Source: Turritopsis dohrnii (Eukaryota > Cnidaria > Hydrozoa > Anthoathecata > Oceaniidae). Taken from it: 64,000 nucleotides of DNA. Shown here piece after piece: positions 34,974 through 44,341 of the stretch (positions within the stretch are counted from its first letter, which is position 1; every line of letters begins with the position of its first letter). Position numbers and translations under genes: made by a program. Below the pieces are notes generated by a model. That model was not told where the DNA came from and did not search any database. It worked only from the letters and a program-made list of their open reading frames with translations. The stretch lies in NCBI GenBank assembly GCA_027922465.2, contig BQMF02000023.1:1054001-1118000 (forward strand). Direction: 5' to 3'.

Positions 34974-35045
34974 GAACCAGTAGCTCAGTTGGTAGAGCGA
35001 TAGGACTAGAATTCCTAGGTCGTGGGTTCAAATCCCGCCTGGTTC
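34974..35045 (+). tRNA. tRNA-like cloverleaf, anticodon position AGA (right arm copy)
   Basis: The 7-bp acceptor stem pairs GAACCAG with CTGGTTC. The D arm is GCTC-AGTTGGTA-GAGC, the anticodon arm TAGGA-CTAGAAT-TCCTA, and the T arm GTGGG-TTCAAAT-CCCGC. Anticodon AGA would be serine, but the serine-type long variable arm is missing (only GGTC), and two bases instead of one separate D and anticodon stems. It may therefore be a tRNA-derived promoter of a SINE or foldback element and not a decoding tRNA. Confidence 0.55.
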
Positions 35046-35299
35046 GGAGTTTTCCTTCGAACTGGGTCTGTGTAACTAATAGAACGAGCGGTTACCTTCC
35101 TTTCATACTATGAAGGAGCGAAACATTGTATCAGTTTTCAATTCATTTAAGTGAGTACACACTTTTTGTAGTTGAGCCTTAGGTAAATGAATATCTGACC
35201 CACATTTTCATAAGGGTGCCTGAAATTTAACTTTGAACGCCTAAGGTCTTCATGACAACATAAATAGACTCATTTTAAATGAATTGAAAACTGATGGTG

Positions 35300-36770
35300 G
35301 CATGAAACTACCATACATTGAGATAAGTTCTTCTGAAAAGTTCCTTTATTTTTCAATAACAATATGTTTTTTCAATACTATAATACAAACAATTGTATGG
35401 TAGTTTCATAATGTTTATTTAATGTTTTTAATGTTTATGTTTTTGTATAGATTAGTATAATTAGATAGTATCAGTATATTTCAGTGATTCAGTTACAAAA
35501 TGCATAGGTCCATTTTCTTTTCAGATAAAAGTATTTCAGAAATCTTTAGCATAGTCGCATCTATTGATAACATGACATTTCGTTGTTTTTATTTAATATT
35601 ATTTAGTTATCTTATTAGAATAAAGTTATTTGCTCCAATTTCTTTTGCTTACCTCTTTCATCACAGTATCCTAACATTCTAGCTTTCACACTGTCATTTT
35701 ACTAACCTATCAATGGTCTGTCACTCTATCAATTGTTGAATTAGTGTCGAACAGAAATTTTACAATTTTGAAAATATTTATAGGTCATTTATTAAAAAAT
35801 ATCTGCGAAGCAGTGCATTTCTAGAGAAATCTACACATTTTCACTGAGGATGCTCTTCATCACAATGATTTTTTGATGATTTTGCACACTTGGTTACAGA
35901 TCTGATTAATTGAATGTCATCTCATAATGTATTTCTTCTTTCTTTTAAATGATGTGGCTTTTGTCATTGTAAATAAAGATTAACAGCTTAGTTTCCAATC
36001 AGTTTTTAAGGCTGCTTTAATATGATTATTGTTCTCTGCATGCAGTAGATGATTATAGGTTTAGACATTATAAAGATTCTTATTCAGATGTTTAGAGTTA
36101 GTTTAGATGTGAAGGGAAACAATGGTGAGTCAAATTCAAACCCATCATTAAAGCTAATTTTGTTGCTACTTACAACTTACTTTTTGATTACATTTACAGA
36201 TTGGCAGCAACGAATTATTGCACACAACGTCCTTATCCATTGCTCATGATATTTATTCCATCTAACATTTCGTCTATGTGAAGTTCGAAATAATATCGTT
36301 ATCGTTACCTCACCAACTTATTTTGATGTTCGATGATGTATGAAATGGTTATTTAAATGTCATAGAAAATGGTTAATGCTTAATCAAAACATTATTTAAT
36401 ACACCTTTCTGATGAACATATTTTATTGTACTTTTGTATTACAATAAGTAATAATTTATAAAATATATGCCTTTGCTGACTATAACAGACACGCATTCTT
36501 TATTGGCACCTTTTACAATGGATGCAGGTCTTTTTCAACAGGGTTTTTGAAAAAGTTTTGGTGGGATGTGTGATACTAAGATATTATTTATGTTATCTTA
36601 TGGTTATTAAATCGGAATTATTCATGGGAATTTCTGTTGCTGTTCTACGAAACCTGAACCTTTAGTATTGTATCACTCTTTTTACCTCAGACACTGCCAG
36701 AACCTTATTTTCATGGTCTTAATAATATTCTTTTAGGTTAATATTATAATAAAATGGTTGCAGTGTAATG
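35300..36770. other. Non-coding stretch inside the Helitron boundaries, possible extra 3' exons
   Basis: No long frame is present. At 36046 a strong acceptor (TTGTTCTCTGCATGCAG) opens a phase-1 frame DDYRFRHYKDSYSD with a stop at 36093-36095. GTTTAG at 36106-36111 precedes an 18-nt segment ending in GTGAGT, and TTTACAG before about 36200 opens WQQRIIAHNV to a stop at 36249. These could be alternative 3' exons of the micro-exon gene, given its phase-1 donor at 34517, but they are short and unproven. Confidence 0.35.
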
Positions 36771-37137
36771 TCATGGTTTAAATCATGATGTTGGTTTTGT
36801 TGGTGAAGATCATTATATTCATTGAAAGAATTTGTTATTCTGGTATTTGCATTAATGGAAAGAATCATCACTGGAAGGTATCAATTTCTTCATCATTGTA
36901 TTTTCGTATATTTAAGAATAAGGTAAGCTAATTTGTATACCTAAGTATAAAGTTATTATGTTGATGTTTGGTTCTTTTCAGAAAACAATTTTATTATACT
37001 ACTTTTACTTTACTACTTTTACCTTTCGTGAACTGGACGCATGCTGAACATGGGTTACTTCTGTATTTTTATGCTGTGATTTTTGAGATGTCATTTACAG
37101 AATTTAACCCGTAAAAAATTTTTACACGGGATACTAG

Positions 37138-37990
37138 TCTTATTATACTAATTCGGGTTGTGCATACTACTTTTATTTTAGAGAGTGATATATTTGGTTT
37201 TCTTTTCACAGTAAAATCCTTCTTATTTTTCCCTTTTCGTTGTAAAACCACGTAGATGCGACAGACACTTTTTTTAATGTTACGTAATCCAAGTGTGACA
37301 TCTAAATTTATAAACCAATCAAAACGAAAGAAATTCTTTTTTCGCCATTTTGATTGGTTGACGATTTCCAAAAAATTAGTTTGTTAATAACGGATTTTCA
37401 TTATCGCAGTTGTGAGTTTGACGAGGAAACACAGGTTTGCGTACATGCTGTTTATTAAGCTGTTTATTGTTATACTGTTATTGTTATTGTATTTTAGATT
37501 AATAAAAGCACATGTGTAAGTGATTAGTTTACAATGTGAAAGCATACTTAAAATACAGAAGAAGTGCAGTGAAGTTTTTAAAAATTGGCTGTGCAAAACG
37601 AACGAACAGGTCTGTATGAAAGTATTATTACAAAACTTTTATTGCTTTTTATTAAAATTAGACCCAAATTTTTCGTCACTCCATCGCCTGTATCGCGGAG
37701 CCCAAAAAACGTAGTTATCCCTATTAGTTACCGAGATAATTTTCCCTAAACGTCGCATTCGATTAGGGTCTCGATACAATGGTTTCACACTGACGTCGCA
37801 AAAAATACAATAAAACAATCCCATCACAACTTAATCTACCATTTTGCGTGACTTTAAGCAAAGACAACGGCACTAATGTAGTACGGAATTCATATGCCGT
37901 TGTAAAAATCCGGTATTAAATATCCCGTTCTTATTTTGTACTTTAAGCAATATAACACAAAACTTTCACAAAATATGCGAGGGAAGCTCT
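37138..37990 (+). mobile_element. Helitron-like element, 5' part
   Basis: It starts TCTTATTATACTAATTCGGG directly after CTAG at 37134-37137. Similarity to the 5' part of the unit at 52974 (AGAGAGTGATATATTTGG, GTAAAACCACGTAGATGCG) and to 54355-54470 (AGAAGTGCAGTGAAGTTTTT) continues for about 500 bp. No 3' end is found before the Harbinger remnant. Confidence 0.5.
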
Positions 37991-37991
37991 T

Positions 37992-39026
37992 TTGCTTTCT
38001 TTTGATGATGGATTAATCGATGATGAGGAATGTTTATTATTATACGACATAAATAAAAGCAAAAATACAGATTATCCACACTGGAAATATGAATCATTTG
38101 TTTTGGATGATATGTCCAACGATGAATTTCTTACAGAATTTCGCTTTTATAAGAATGACATTTTTTGTTTACGTGAAGCTTTTGGCATCCCTGAAGAAAT
38201 ATTCTGTTATAACAGATCTAAATTTGATGGAATCGAAGCTTTATGCGCCTTCTTAAAACGATTTGCATATCCTTGCCGGTACTCAGACCTGATCCTTATT
38301 TTTGGTAGGCCAATTCCAGAATTATGTTTAATGTCTAACACAATCTTAAATGGTATTTATGAAAATTACAAACATTTGCTTGAATCATTTAATCAAAATT
38401 GGCTGTCCCCTGTTAATCTTGAAAATTTTGCAAGAACTATACATGAAAAAGGAGCTTTTTTTGATTTTTGTTGGGGGTTCATAGATGGCACAGTACGGCC
38501 ATCGTGTCGACCAGGTGAAAATCAAAGACTGTTATATAATGGACATCAGAAAGTTCATTCAATAAAGTTCCAGTCCGTCGTTGCACCGAATGGTATGATT
38601 GCCAATCTCCATGGCCCTGTTGAAGGTTGCAGGCATGACTGCTATGTTAAATATGTCAAACTTGTATCCATTACTTGTTCAATACAGTAGGAAACCTAAT
38701 GGAGACCCACTCTGCATATATGGAGATCCTGCATACCCCCTCCGAGTTCAGCTGCAAACACCTTACAAAAATAATGCATTGTTAGATCAAAAAGCATACA
38801 ATAAGTCAATGAGTCAAGTGCGTTGTTCAGTAGAGTGTTTGGTGAAATTATCAAGTACTTTGCTTTCCTAGACTTTAAGAAAAATCTTAAAATACAACTG
38901 AGTGCAGTTGGAAAAATGTATTTGGTTTGTGCACTAGTAACCAATGCTCGAACATGCTTGTACAAATCAATGACATCAAACTTTTATAATGTTGAGCCAC
39001 CTAGTTTGGAAGAATATTTTACATGA
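37992..39026 (+). pseudogene. Harbinger-type DDE nuclease, decayed
   Basis: Family features in order are an N-terminal region with ALCAFLKRFAYPCRYSDL, the first catalytic block FCWGFIDGTVRP, QKVHSIKFQSVVAPNGMI, a GPVEGCRHDCY block, and YGDPAYPLR. Then comes RCSVECLVK, where a V-R-x-x-V-E block with the catalytic Glu is expected, and a tail to 39026. The frame shifts at about 38660 and 38860, and no in-frame ATG opens it. A Myb-like partner gene lies convergently to the right, the usual Harbinger arrangement. Confidence 0.75.
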
Positions 39027-39144
39027 AAAATAGAGGAAAAAATATAGAATTCAGATATCTAAAATGTATATCATATTTACTATTCACTTGGAGTTATATT
39101 GTAAACAACACTAGAAAGTAAATGATATTAACATATAAAAAATA

Positions 39145-39841
39145 TTATTGTTTGTTTTGCAATATTTGAGCAATCATCAGCATCATTTGGTCATTGCGTT
39201 GTTGTGCTTGTGCCATTTGACTCATCATTGCCTGAAACATATTATTGTGTTGTTGTTCTTGCATACGCTGTTGATTATGCTGTAACTCGAGCTCTGTCAG
39301 CTTTCTCCCTTAAGTATTGTAATGTATCTGACCCCGAGCTACGTTGCCTTTTAGGTGTGCCTTCAAAATCTGAATCACCTAGACTTTTCTTTCTAGATTT
39401 TGTTTCAGCAAATGTTTCTAAAGTTTTTTTACGCATATCTTCTGCATTTTCTTTAGATTTCTCCTTGTCATTCTTACTTTCTTTCTCTGCATTTTCTATT
39501 TCTTCTTAGCATACTTTCATTCTGTCAATTATTTGCTCTATGGCATCATCTAATGACGTTTTGTCAGGGCTGATGCCACTTGCTTTTTCTTGGCTTTTGA
39601 TCTTTTCATTGTAATGATTTATCAAAAGATTCAATCTTTCACGAACTGCTCTCATATCAACTTTGAAAAACATATCCTCAGTTGATACACTATTTAAGTT
39701 CTCTGCAATAGTATTCCAGATGTTTCCTCTTTCTCGACTCCTTTGTTTAAATTTAATAGGTTCTGTCAGTAACACTTCTCTACATAAAATTTCATCTTTC
39801 CAGTTATTCCAAACCATTATATTACTAGAAAATAAATTCAA
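39145..39841 (-). pseudogene. Harbinger-associated Myb/SANT-like DNA-binding protein, decayed
   Basis: The N-terminus is a Myb/SANT-like domain (NWKDEILCREVLLTEP, RSRERGNIWNTIAENLN, VRERLNLLINHY), then a Lys/Glu-rich coiled coil and a Gln-rich tail (QRMQEQQHNN, ending QILQNKQ at 39145). There is an in-frame TAA at about 39508 and a frameshift near 39300. This is the second protein of Harbinger transposons, which helps the nuclease reach the element ends. Confidence 0.7.
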
Positions 39842-41177
39842 GAAAGACTATTTTTTTTTTATTTATTACATACTTTATCTACATTTTACTTTGATTCTGA
39901 TCGAACGTTTTTGTTTACATTTTGAAAGATTCGAATGCCAAACTTTGATAAAAATTTTTTCAAGTTTCAACAAAGAGAATTCTAAAAACAAAATTATCTT
40001 ACCTTTTTTTCGCCTGCTTGTTGGGGATCACTTCAAAATCTAAGAAATTTGCTAAATTTGGTTGTTGTGAATGAATACTTTCAGCCATGTTTTTTTCAGA
40101 CAGAACAGAGTTTGAATAATCTAAAATAAAACAGTGTTACTGTGTCAGAATCAACAATAACAAGAGGCCACGAGGCCTGTAGGTCAGCGCTTTCGCCAAA
40201 GTTGAAAAATTTTTGACCATGAAGCAAAATGGAAAAATCACGTTTTTGTTCCAGGAAGGTCAAAATAGGAATTCATGAGCGATTACTGAAGTAATAGTGA
40301 AGTAATAGTGGGAATAAAGCATTCAATGATAAAACCAAACAGGTCTGGTCTCAAAATTGTATCCAAATTGTGCAACAAAACTTAATTCAATAAAACGTTT
40401 ATCTAGAAATTAAGGATACAAAGCCTATCAAACACTGATCAATAGACTTTCATCTATGCTATCTAAGGAAATTTTTACAAATAAAACAAATACAATTGTC
40501 TTTGAAGTGAATTGAATAAAATCGGATTTCGAAAAATGCAGGTTTGCACTAAAATCAAAAGAAGTTACCAATTCCTTAAAAAAGCTTATATACAGTATAC
40601 GTTAAGGGAATCTTTTTTGTGTGGATTAATTTTTGCAACTTTTGCCCAAATTCACAAAAATAAATCCACACAAAACATCAAGACATGAACGATTCACGAA
40701 AACAATCCACGCAAAATTTGATGATTTTACTTGCTCATTTTTTGGCTCTGTGTATATTAACTATTTCCTTGTACTTATCAAGCACCCATTGGTTCTGCAA
40801 TGTGGCAGGCATGGAATCGTCTAAGCTATATTATGAAATACACGCATTGCACTTTGTGCACATTTGCAAAAATAAATCCAAATATTTTCCTTGAGAAGCT
40901 CTGACTCGCAAAAATTAATCCATGCAAAACGCTTTCAAACCTTGGCTCGCGAAAGTTGTTCCACGCAAAAAAAAAATCTCAAGGAAGTACTTTACCTTAA
41001 GGGTAAGGAACTTCACAAAATTTCATGCAGACCTTCATTCTAATGATTAAAGCAAACTTCTCACACATTACAAAGATGAATTCTGCAATGGAATGACTAA
41101 AAATTATATAATGTTAAAAACAACTTGTATGAGTGATAGTGCCCCATTCATACATTTTTGCCTTTCTTCATTGAAAA
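39842..41177. other. Non-coding, with GCAAAA-type repeat at 40600-41000
   Basis: No gene is supported. About 40601-41000 repeats CAAAAATAAATCCACRCAAAA-type phrases (longest uninterrupted match under 20 bases) in both orientations and ends ACTTTACCTTAAGGGT, related to the repeats at 16060 and 21640. The left end of the viral cassette should be somewhere here, but I found no terminal inverted repeat. Confidence 0.5.
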
Positions 41178-41363
41178 TTAAAAAAAAGGCATGCAAAAGA
41201 ACTGCCGATTATCATAGTTGATTAAATTATCGATCGCTGTTTCCGCCATTTTTATTAGGGAGAGGTATTTTTTTAATACAGAATAAAAGTAAAATAGCGA
41301 GACCAGCAGTATGCTTAATAACATGAAGTTGACATATTCTAACATTGTTAAATAAATAAACAT
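41178..41363 (-). CDS. Small predicted membrane protein of the viral cassette
   Basis: The protein has 61 residues. A hydrophobic helix spans about residues 12-31 (FMLLSILLVSLFYFYSV), followed by a short Lys-containing segment and a polar tail. It starts 17 bp from the divergent start of the GADD34-like gene, so the two could share a promoter. Small one-helix virion or membrane proteins are usual in polinton-like elements. I recognise no specific family and the frame could be accidental. Confidence 0.35.
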   Translation of the reverse strand: MFIYLTMLEYVNFMLLSILLVSLFYFYSVLKKYLSLIKMAETAIDNLINYDNRQFFCMPFF

Positions 41364-41380
41364 TGTTTACTTAAACAATT

Positions 41381-41626
41381 ATGTCCGATGATGAATCCTC
41401 AGATGATGATATTATATTTTCCCATCAAGATACAAAAAGGGTTACTTTTAATGATATAGTAATGGTCCATTATATCTCTGCTTGTGAATCTCGTAGAGGT
41501 AACTGGATAGAGGCTGCTGTTGACAGAGTACGCTTTGAATCGAGGATTAAACATATTGGTAAAATTCTAGAACCTGTATTGAGACGTAAATTATTCTCTT
41601 ATAGGAGTCTTATAGTAGTCTTATAG
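41381..41626 (+). CDS. GADD34/PPP1R15-like protein (PP1-recruiting domain) in viral cassette
   Basis: The protein has 81 residues. An acidic start (SDDESSDDD) leads to KRVTF at 19-23, an RVxF-type protein phosphatase 1 docking motif, then VMVHYI, RRGNW at 38-42, DRVRF at 48-52 and RI at 55-56, ending ILEPVLRR. This order and spacing are those of the conserved C-terminal domain of PPP1R15/GADD34 and its viral relatives, which bring PP1 to eIF2-alpha and reverse stress-induced translational shut-off. That function is inferred by family. The C-terminus runs into a 22-bp tandem repeat and may have been altered by it. The gene is divergent from the membrane protein and convergent with the packaging ATPase. 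It could instead be a captured or nearby host fragment. Confidence 0.6.
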   Translation: MSDDESSDDDIIFSHQDTKRVTFNDIVMVHYISACESRRGNWIEAAVDRVRFESRIKHIGKILEPVLRRKLFSYRSLIVVL

Positions 41627-41737
41627 GAGTCTTATAGTAGTCTTATAGGAGTCTTATAGTAGTCTTATAGGAGTCTTATAGTAGTCTTACAGTAGTCTTA
41701 TAGGAGTCTTGTAGTTGTCTTATAGGAGTCTTATAGT
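41599..41737. repeat. 22-bp tandem repeat (TTATAGGAGTCTTATAGTAGTC)n
   Basis: About six copies of a 22-bp unit, itself two 11-bp halves (TATAGGAGTCT and TATAGTAGTCT). It overlaps the last 10 codons of the GADD34-like gene and fills the space up to the convergent ATPase gene. Confidence 0.9.
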
Positions 41738-41776
41738 TTTTGTTACAAGAGTCTTGTAACAAATATGTCAACCTGT

Positions 41777-42382
41777 TTAACAAATCACGTGCGTTCTTGG
41801 ATGTTCCATTCTCATGACTAGACACGCGTGTTTCCCCGCTTTCAATTTTTCCTTGACCTCTTTCATTTTCTCTTTTGACTCAATGACATCATTTTCTTCA
41901 TGAATCGTTGATAGATCGTTTCTATCTTTTGGATACCACACATATAACATTTTAGCTTGCCGTCGTAAATTTTTAGGTATAGCTGTGTATGACTGAGTAA
42001 GTAACCATACCGAATGATTTTTATGTCTCCCGCTAATTGCCAACTCGAGCAAAGGGTTTCTCTTTTTGTCCAATTTTTCATCAGCGATGATGTCGTCAAT
42101 GAGGAATAAGGTTTTGTATCCAGCACAGAAAAAGTCCATTTTCTTAATACATTCATACAAGCGACCTTCCGGCTCAATTAAAATCACATAGCTGTCATTC
42201 CAGAACCACTTCCGATCTCTGTAAGTCTGATTCCACCTCAAGGTGGGACATATAATCACGATGAAATCAAAGTGATCATAGTATTGATTTTCTAAAAATT
42301 TTACAACACGATCCGTTTTGCCGCACGATGTTGGTCCGACGAATAATGCCGTGTGAGGTTCTTTCATGTAAAGTGTGTCCAT
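41777..42382 (-). CDS. A32/FtsK-HerA-type genome packaging ATPase
   Basis: The protein has 201 residues. Walker A is GPTSCGKT (about 16-23), Walker B is TLFLIDDI (about 90-97), and a polar sensor segment VWLLTQSY lies about 30 residues later, with an Arg-containing segment after it. This is the compact packaging ATPase of polinton-like and adintovirus-like DNA viruses, which drives DNA into the capsid. The start codon follows the stop of the upstream capsid gene with one base between, so both are probably on one transcript or under closely linked signals. The reading frame is intact. Confidence 0.75.
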   Translation of the reverse strand: MDTLYMKEPHTALFVGPTSCGKTDRVVKFLENQYYDHFDFIVIICPTLRWNQTYRDRKWFWNDSYVILIEPEGRLYECIKKMDFFCAGYKTLFLIDDIIADEKLDKKRNPLLELAISGRHKNHSVWLLTQSYTAIPKNLRRQAKMLYVWYPKDRNDLSTIHEENDVIESKEKMKEVKEKLKAGKHACLVMRMEHPRTHVIC

Positions 42383-42383
42383 T

Positions 42384-43697
42384 TTAATATAACGCAGACA
42401 TAAATTCTCCGTTTTGAATATTTAATTGAGCGTCCATGATTAGATATATGTAAGCGTTTAAGTTTCCTGCAGTTTCAGCGGTCTTTTCAATCTGTAAAGT
42501 GATGCCTTCACTCGCATTTTCAATCTTTCGGCCGGTCCCATGCAAAGCATTCTCATCAATTGTTCTGAAATCTAACCATAGAGCATACTTGTTTGTCAAG
42601 TAATCAGTGACTTTTACATCATGTAATCCTAAGCGCTTTCGGTTTTCGCCGACGCTATTATCTTTTGGTTTTCCTTCAGCAAAATACTTGCAAATCTCAT
42701 TGTATTGCTCAAACTGCTGCATCCCTTGAGCAAAAAGTTGGTTAGGTTTGCCCTCAACGATGACAGATACCTTTTTGATCTTTGGATTGTAGAATTTACC
42801 GGTATCTCGTTTGTAGGATTCTTCTTCTTCAAACAGAACTAAGATACCCTTCAAAGATTTGGCAGGTGTGTTGAATGACCAATTCCACATTGTGTCTGAC
42901 TTGTTTACTCTGATTTGCCGGTGTCTCAAAACTCTATCGTAGAGCAAAGCCATGTTTTGATATTCAGAAGCGATTTGTCTGGCTAAAGTAGGTTGTGTCA
43001 CAATCTCATATTCAAGTGAGATGTTAGATATTTTGTATTTACCATCTGGGTTACGTTTTTGACCTGTGGTAGTATCTGGGAGGTTAGAATAAATAACTCG
43101 GTTATAGTCGTTAAATGTGATCTTGTAGCATAACCTATTCCCTAAACCCGCTTGATAATATGGGATAGTACTATCTAGCATTTCAAAGTCGAGTGGAATG
43201 ACAAACTTGTTTTTATAGGTGTCAGCAATGGCCTTGTCTTCTGCATCGTCCTTTTTATCAGAAGCACCAATCCTCAATTTCATACAATTCTCTGTACACC
43301 CATCATCGATGATGATACCCTGTCTTATCGCGTTTCTCTTTTCAAACTTGGTTAACCATAAATCTCTGTAACACCCAAAAAGATCAAAGTCATCGATACT
43401 CAATATCTCGTTACCTTCGAACTTGACAGCCAACTTTTTAACGATAGCTCTTCCAATGTTACTGACCAATGTTCTTTTCGTGTCAGCTGTCGACTCGAGT
43501 TCAATATCAAAACTTAGATTCGTTGTTCCTGGAATAATAACATCATCGCTTTCTAAATTTGGAAACCTAACCAATAATAACTGATTTTGATCGATCTCAC
43601 TCGGATTGTGTGTGACAATTACTTTTTGACGAGAACCTTTTACACCGCGGGCAGTTCTAAGTGAACGTTCTGGATTTAACCTTTTTCCATACTCCAT
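42384..43697 (-). CDS. Probable major capsid protein (double jelly-roll type)
   Basis: The protein has 437 residues in an intact frame. It is rich in beta-strand-like segments, with IPGTTNLSFDIELES near the N-terminus, the block DDFDLFGCYRDLWLTKFEKR, then KFVIPLDFEML, YYQAGLGNRLCYKITFNDY. Position next to the packaging ATPase and the repeated pattern of polar beta-strands fit the major capsid protein of polinton-like viruses. I rely on gene order and sequence character, since no structure prediction was possible. An alternative would be another structural protein. Confidence 0.6.
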   Translation of the reverse strand: MEYGKRLNPERSLRTARGVKGSRQKVIVTHNPSEIDQNQLLLVRFPNLESDDVIIPGTTNLSFDIELESTADTKRTLVSNIGRAIVKKLAVKFEGNEILSIDDFDLFGCYRDLWLTKFEKRNAIRQGIIIDDGCTENCMKLRIGASDKKDDAEDKAIADTYKNKFVIPLDFEMLDSTIPYYQAGLGNRLCYKITFNDYNRVIYSNLPDTTTGQKRNPDGKYKISNISLEYEIVTQPTLARQIASEYQNMALLYDRVLRHRQIRVNKSDTMWNWSFNTPAKSLKGILVLFEEEESYKRDTGKFYNPKIKKVSVIVEGKPNQLFAQGMQQFEQYNEICKYFAEGKPKDNSVGENRKRLGLHDVKVTDYLTNKYALWLDFRTIDENALHGTGRKIENASEGITLQIEKTAETAGNLNAYIYLIMDAQLNIQNGEFMSALY

Positions 43698-43742
43698 TAT
43701 TAATTATGATATATATAATTAATTATTACTTTTTATCTCAGT

Positions 43743-44303
43743 TTAGCGGATGTGCAAAACAACGGTTCTTCCTAGGTCTTCTTTTAGCATATTGCCATGC
43801 TGATCTGTGAGTTTCAACGTGAGAGACTGAAATACACCATTTTTTAATTTTTTGTACTGAGGGTTTTTAGGCTCAACATGTGTGAAGTCGCTATGTTCAG
43901 CCATGTGATAGGTTAGTAAAATATCACTTAGCTTTCCATTCTCAAGATTTTGAGTGTTGTCAAGTTCAGAGAGATGCAAATTAATTTTGGTTACGTTAGC
44001 GAGCTTATTTGTTTTGATTACTTGAGGGTTTTTGCCTAATGAGGTAAGTTCTACATCACCTGCTAAAAAGGTACCTGCTAAAAAGGCATTCAATTCCCTG
44101 CTCGTGAATGTTCCTTGAGGTACCAACTTTTTAGCTTTCCTATAACCAAGCATAGTCAGTGTTAGGTCTGTGGTTATTTCATACGTAACATTGTCTGCAA
44201 ACATATCAACCAATGCAATTTCTTTTGAGCCATCCAAGTTTTGTATGGGGTAAGAAAAATAGATTGTCTTTTCTCCTTTTGCGATATTTACTGTGATATA
44301 CAT
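43743..44303 (-). CDS. Probable minor capsid (penton-like) protein
   Basis: The protein has 186 residues and is beta-rich (ITVNIAKGEKTIYFSYPI, TLKLTDQHGNML). It lies 45 bp upstream of the major capsid gene on the same strand, the usual place for the single jelly-roll minor capsid gene in polinton-like elements. The ATG at 44303 is 38 bp from the divergent start at 44342. An AT-rich spacer between them may be a bidirectional promoter. The assignment is by position and size. Confidence 0.45.
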   Translation of the reverse strand: MYITVNIAKGEKTIYFSYPIQNLDGSKEIALVDMFADNVTYEITTDLTLTMLGYRKAKKLVPQGTFTSRELNAFLAGTFLAGDVELTSLGKNPQVIKTNKLANVTKINLHLSELDNTQNLENGKLSDILLTYHMAEHSDFTHVEPKNPQYKKLKNGVFQSLTLKLTDQHGNMLKEDLGRTVVLHIR

Positions 44304-44341
44304 TTCTTGTATTAGAGAATAGAGGATTATATTTTTAAATA

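Larger units (their letters stand above)
34613..35299. mobile_element. Foldback element with 193-bp inverted arms carrying tRNA-like sequences
   Basis: Arms 34630-34822 and 34913-35106 are nearly perfect inverted repeats around a 90-bp loop. Outside them CACCGTCAGTTTTCAATT (34613-34630) is inverted as AATTGAAAACTGATGGTG at 35282-35299, and CAGTTTTCAATTCATTTAA recurs directly at about 35139. Each arm carries a tRNA-like cloverleaf in opposite orientation. Near identity of the arms implies recent origin or gene conversion. The stop codon of the micro-exon gene (34630-34632) lies at its left edge. Confidence 0.75.
27294..37137 (+). mobile_element. Candidate large Helitron (Rep-helicase plus micro-exon gene)
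   Basis: The 5' end TCTACTTATACTAATCCGCG and the next 200 bp or so match the 5' ends of the non-autonomous units, especially the one at 48989. The 3' end has a GTAAAAAATTTTTAC hairpin, then ACGGGATACTAG (CTAG at 37134-37137), and the preceding 350 bp match the 3' tails of units such as 13790-14510. Between these ends are a Rep-helicase gene, a 93-bp repeat, a micro-exon gene and a tRNA-bearing inverted repeat. The alternative is that the right end belongs to a separate 5'-truncated small unit and that the Helitron ends earlier, before the micro-exon gene. Confidence 0.55.
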
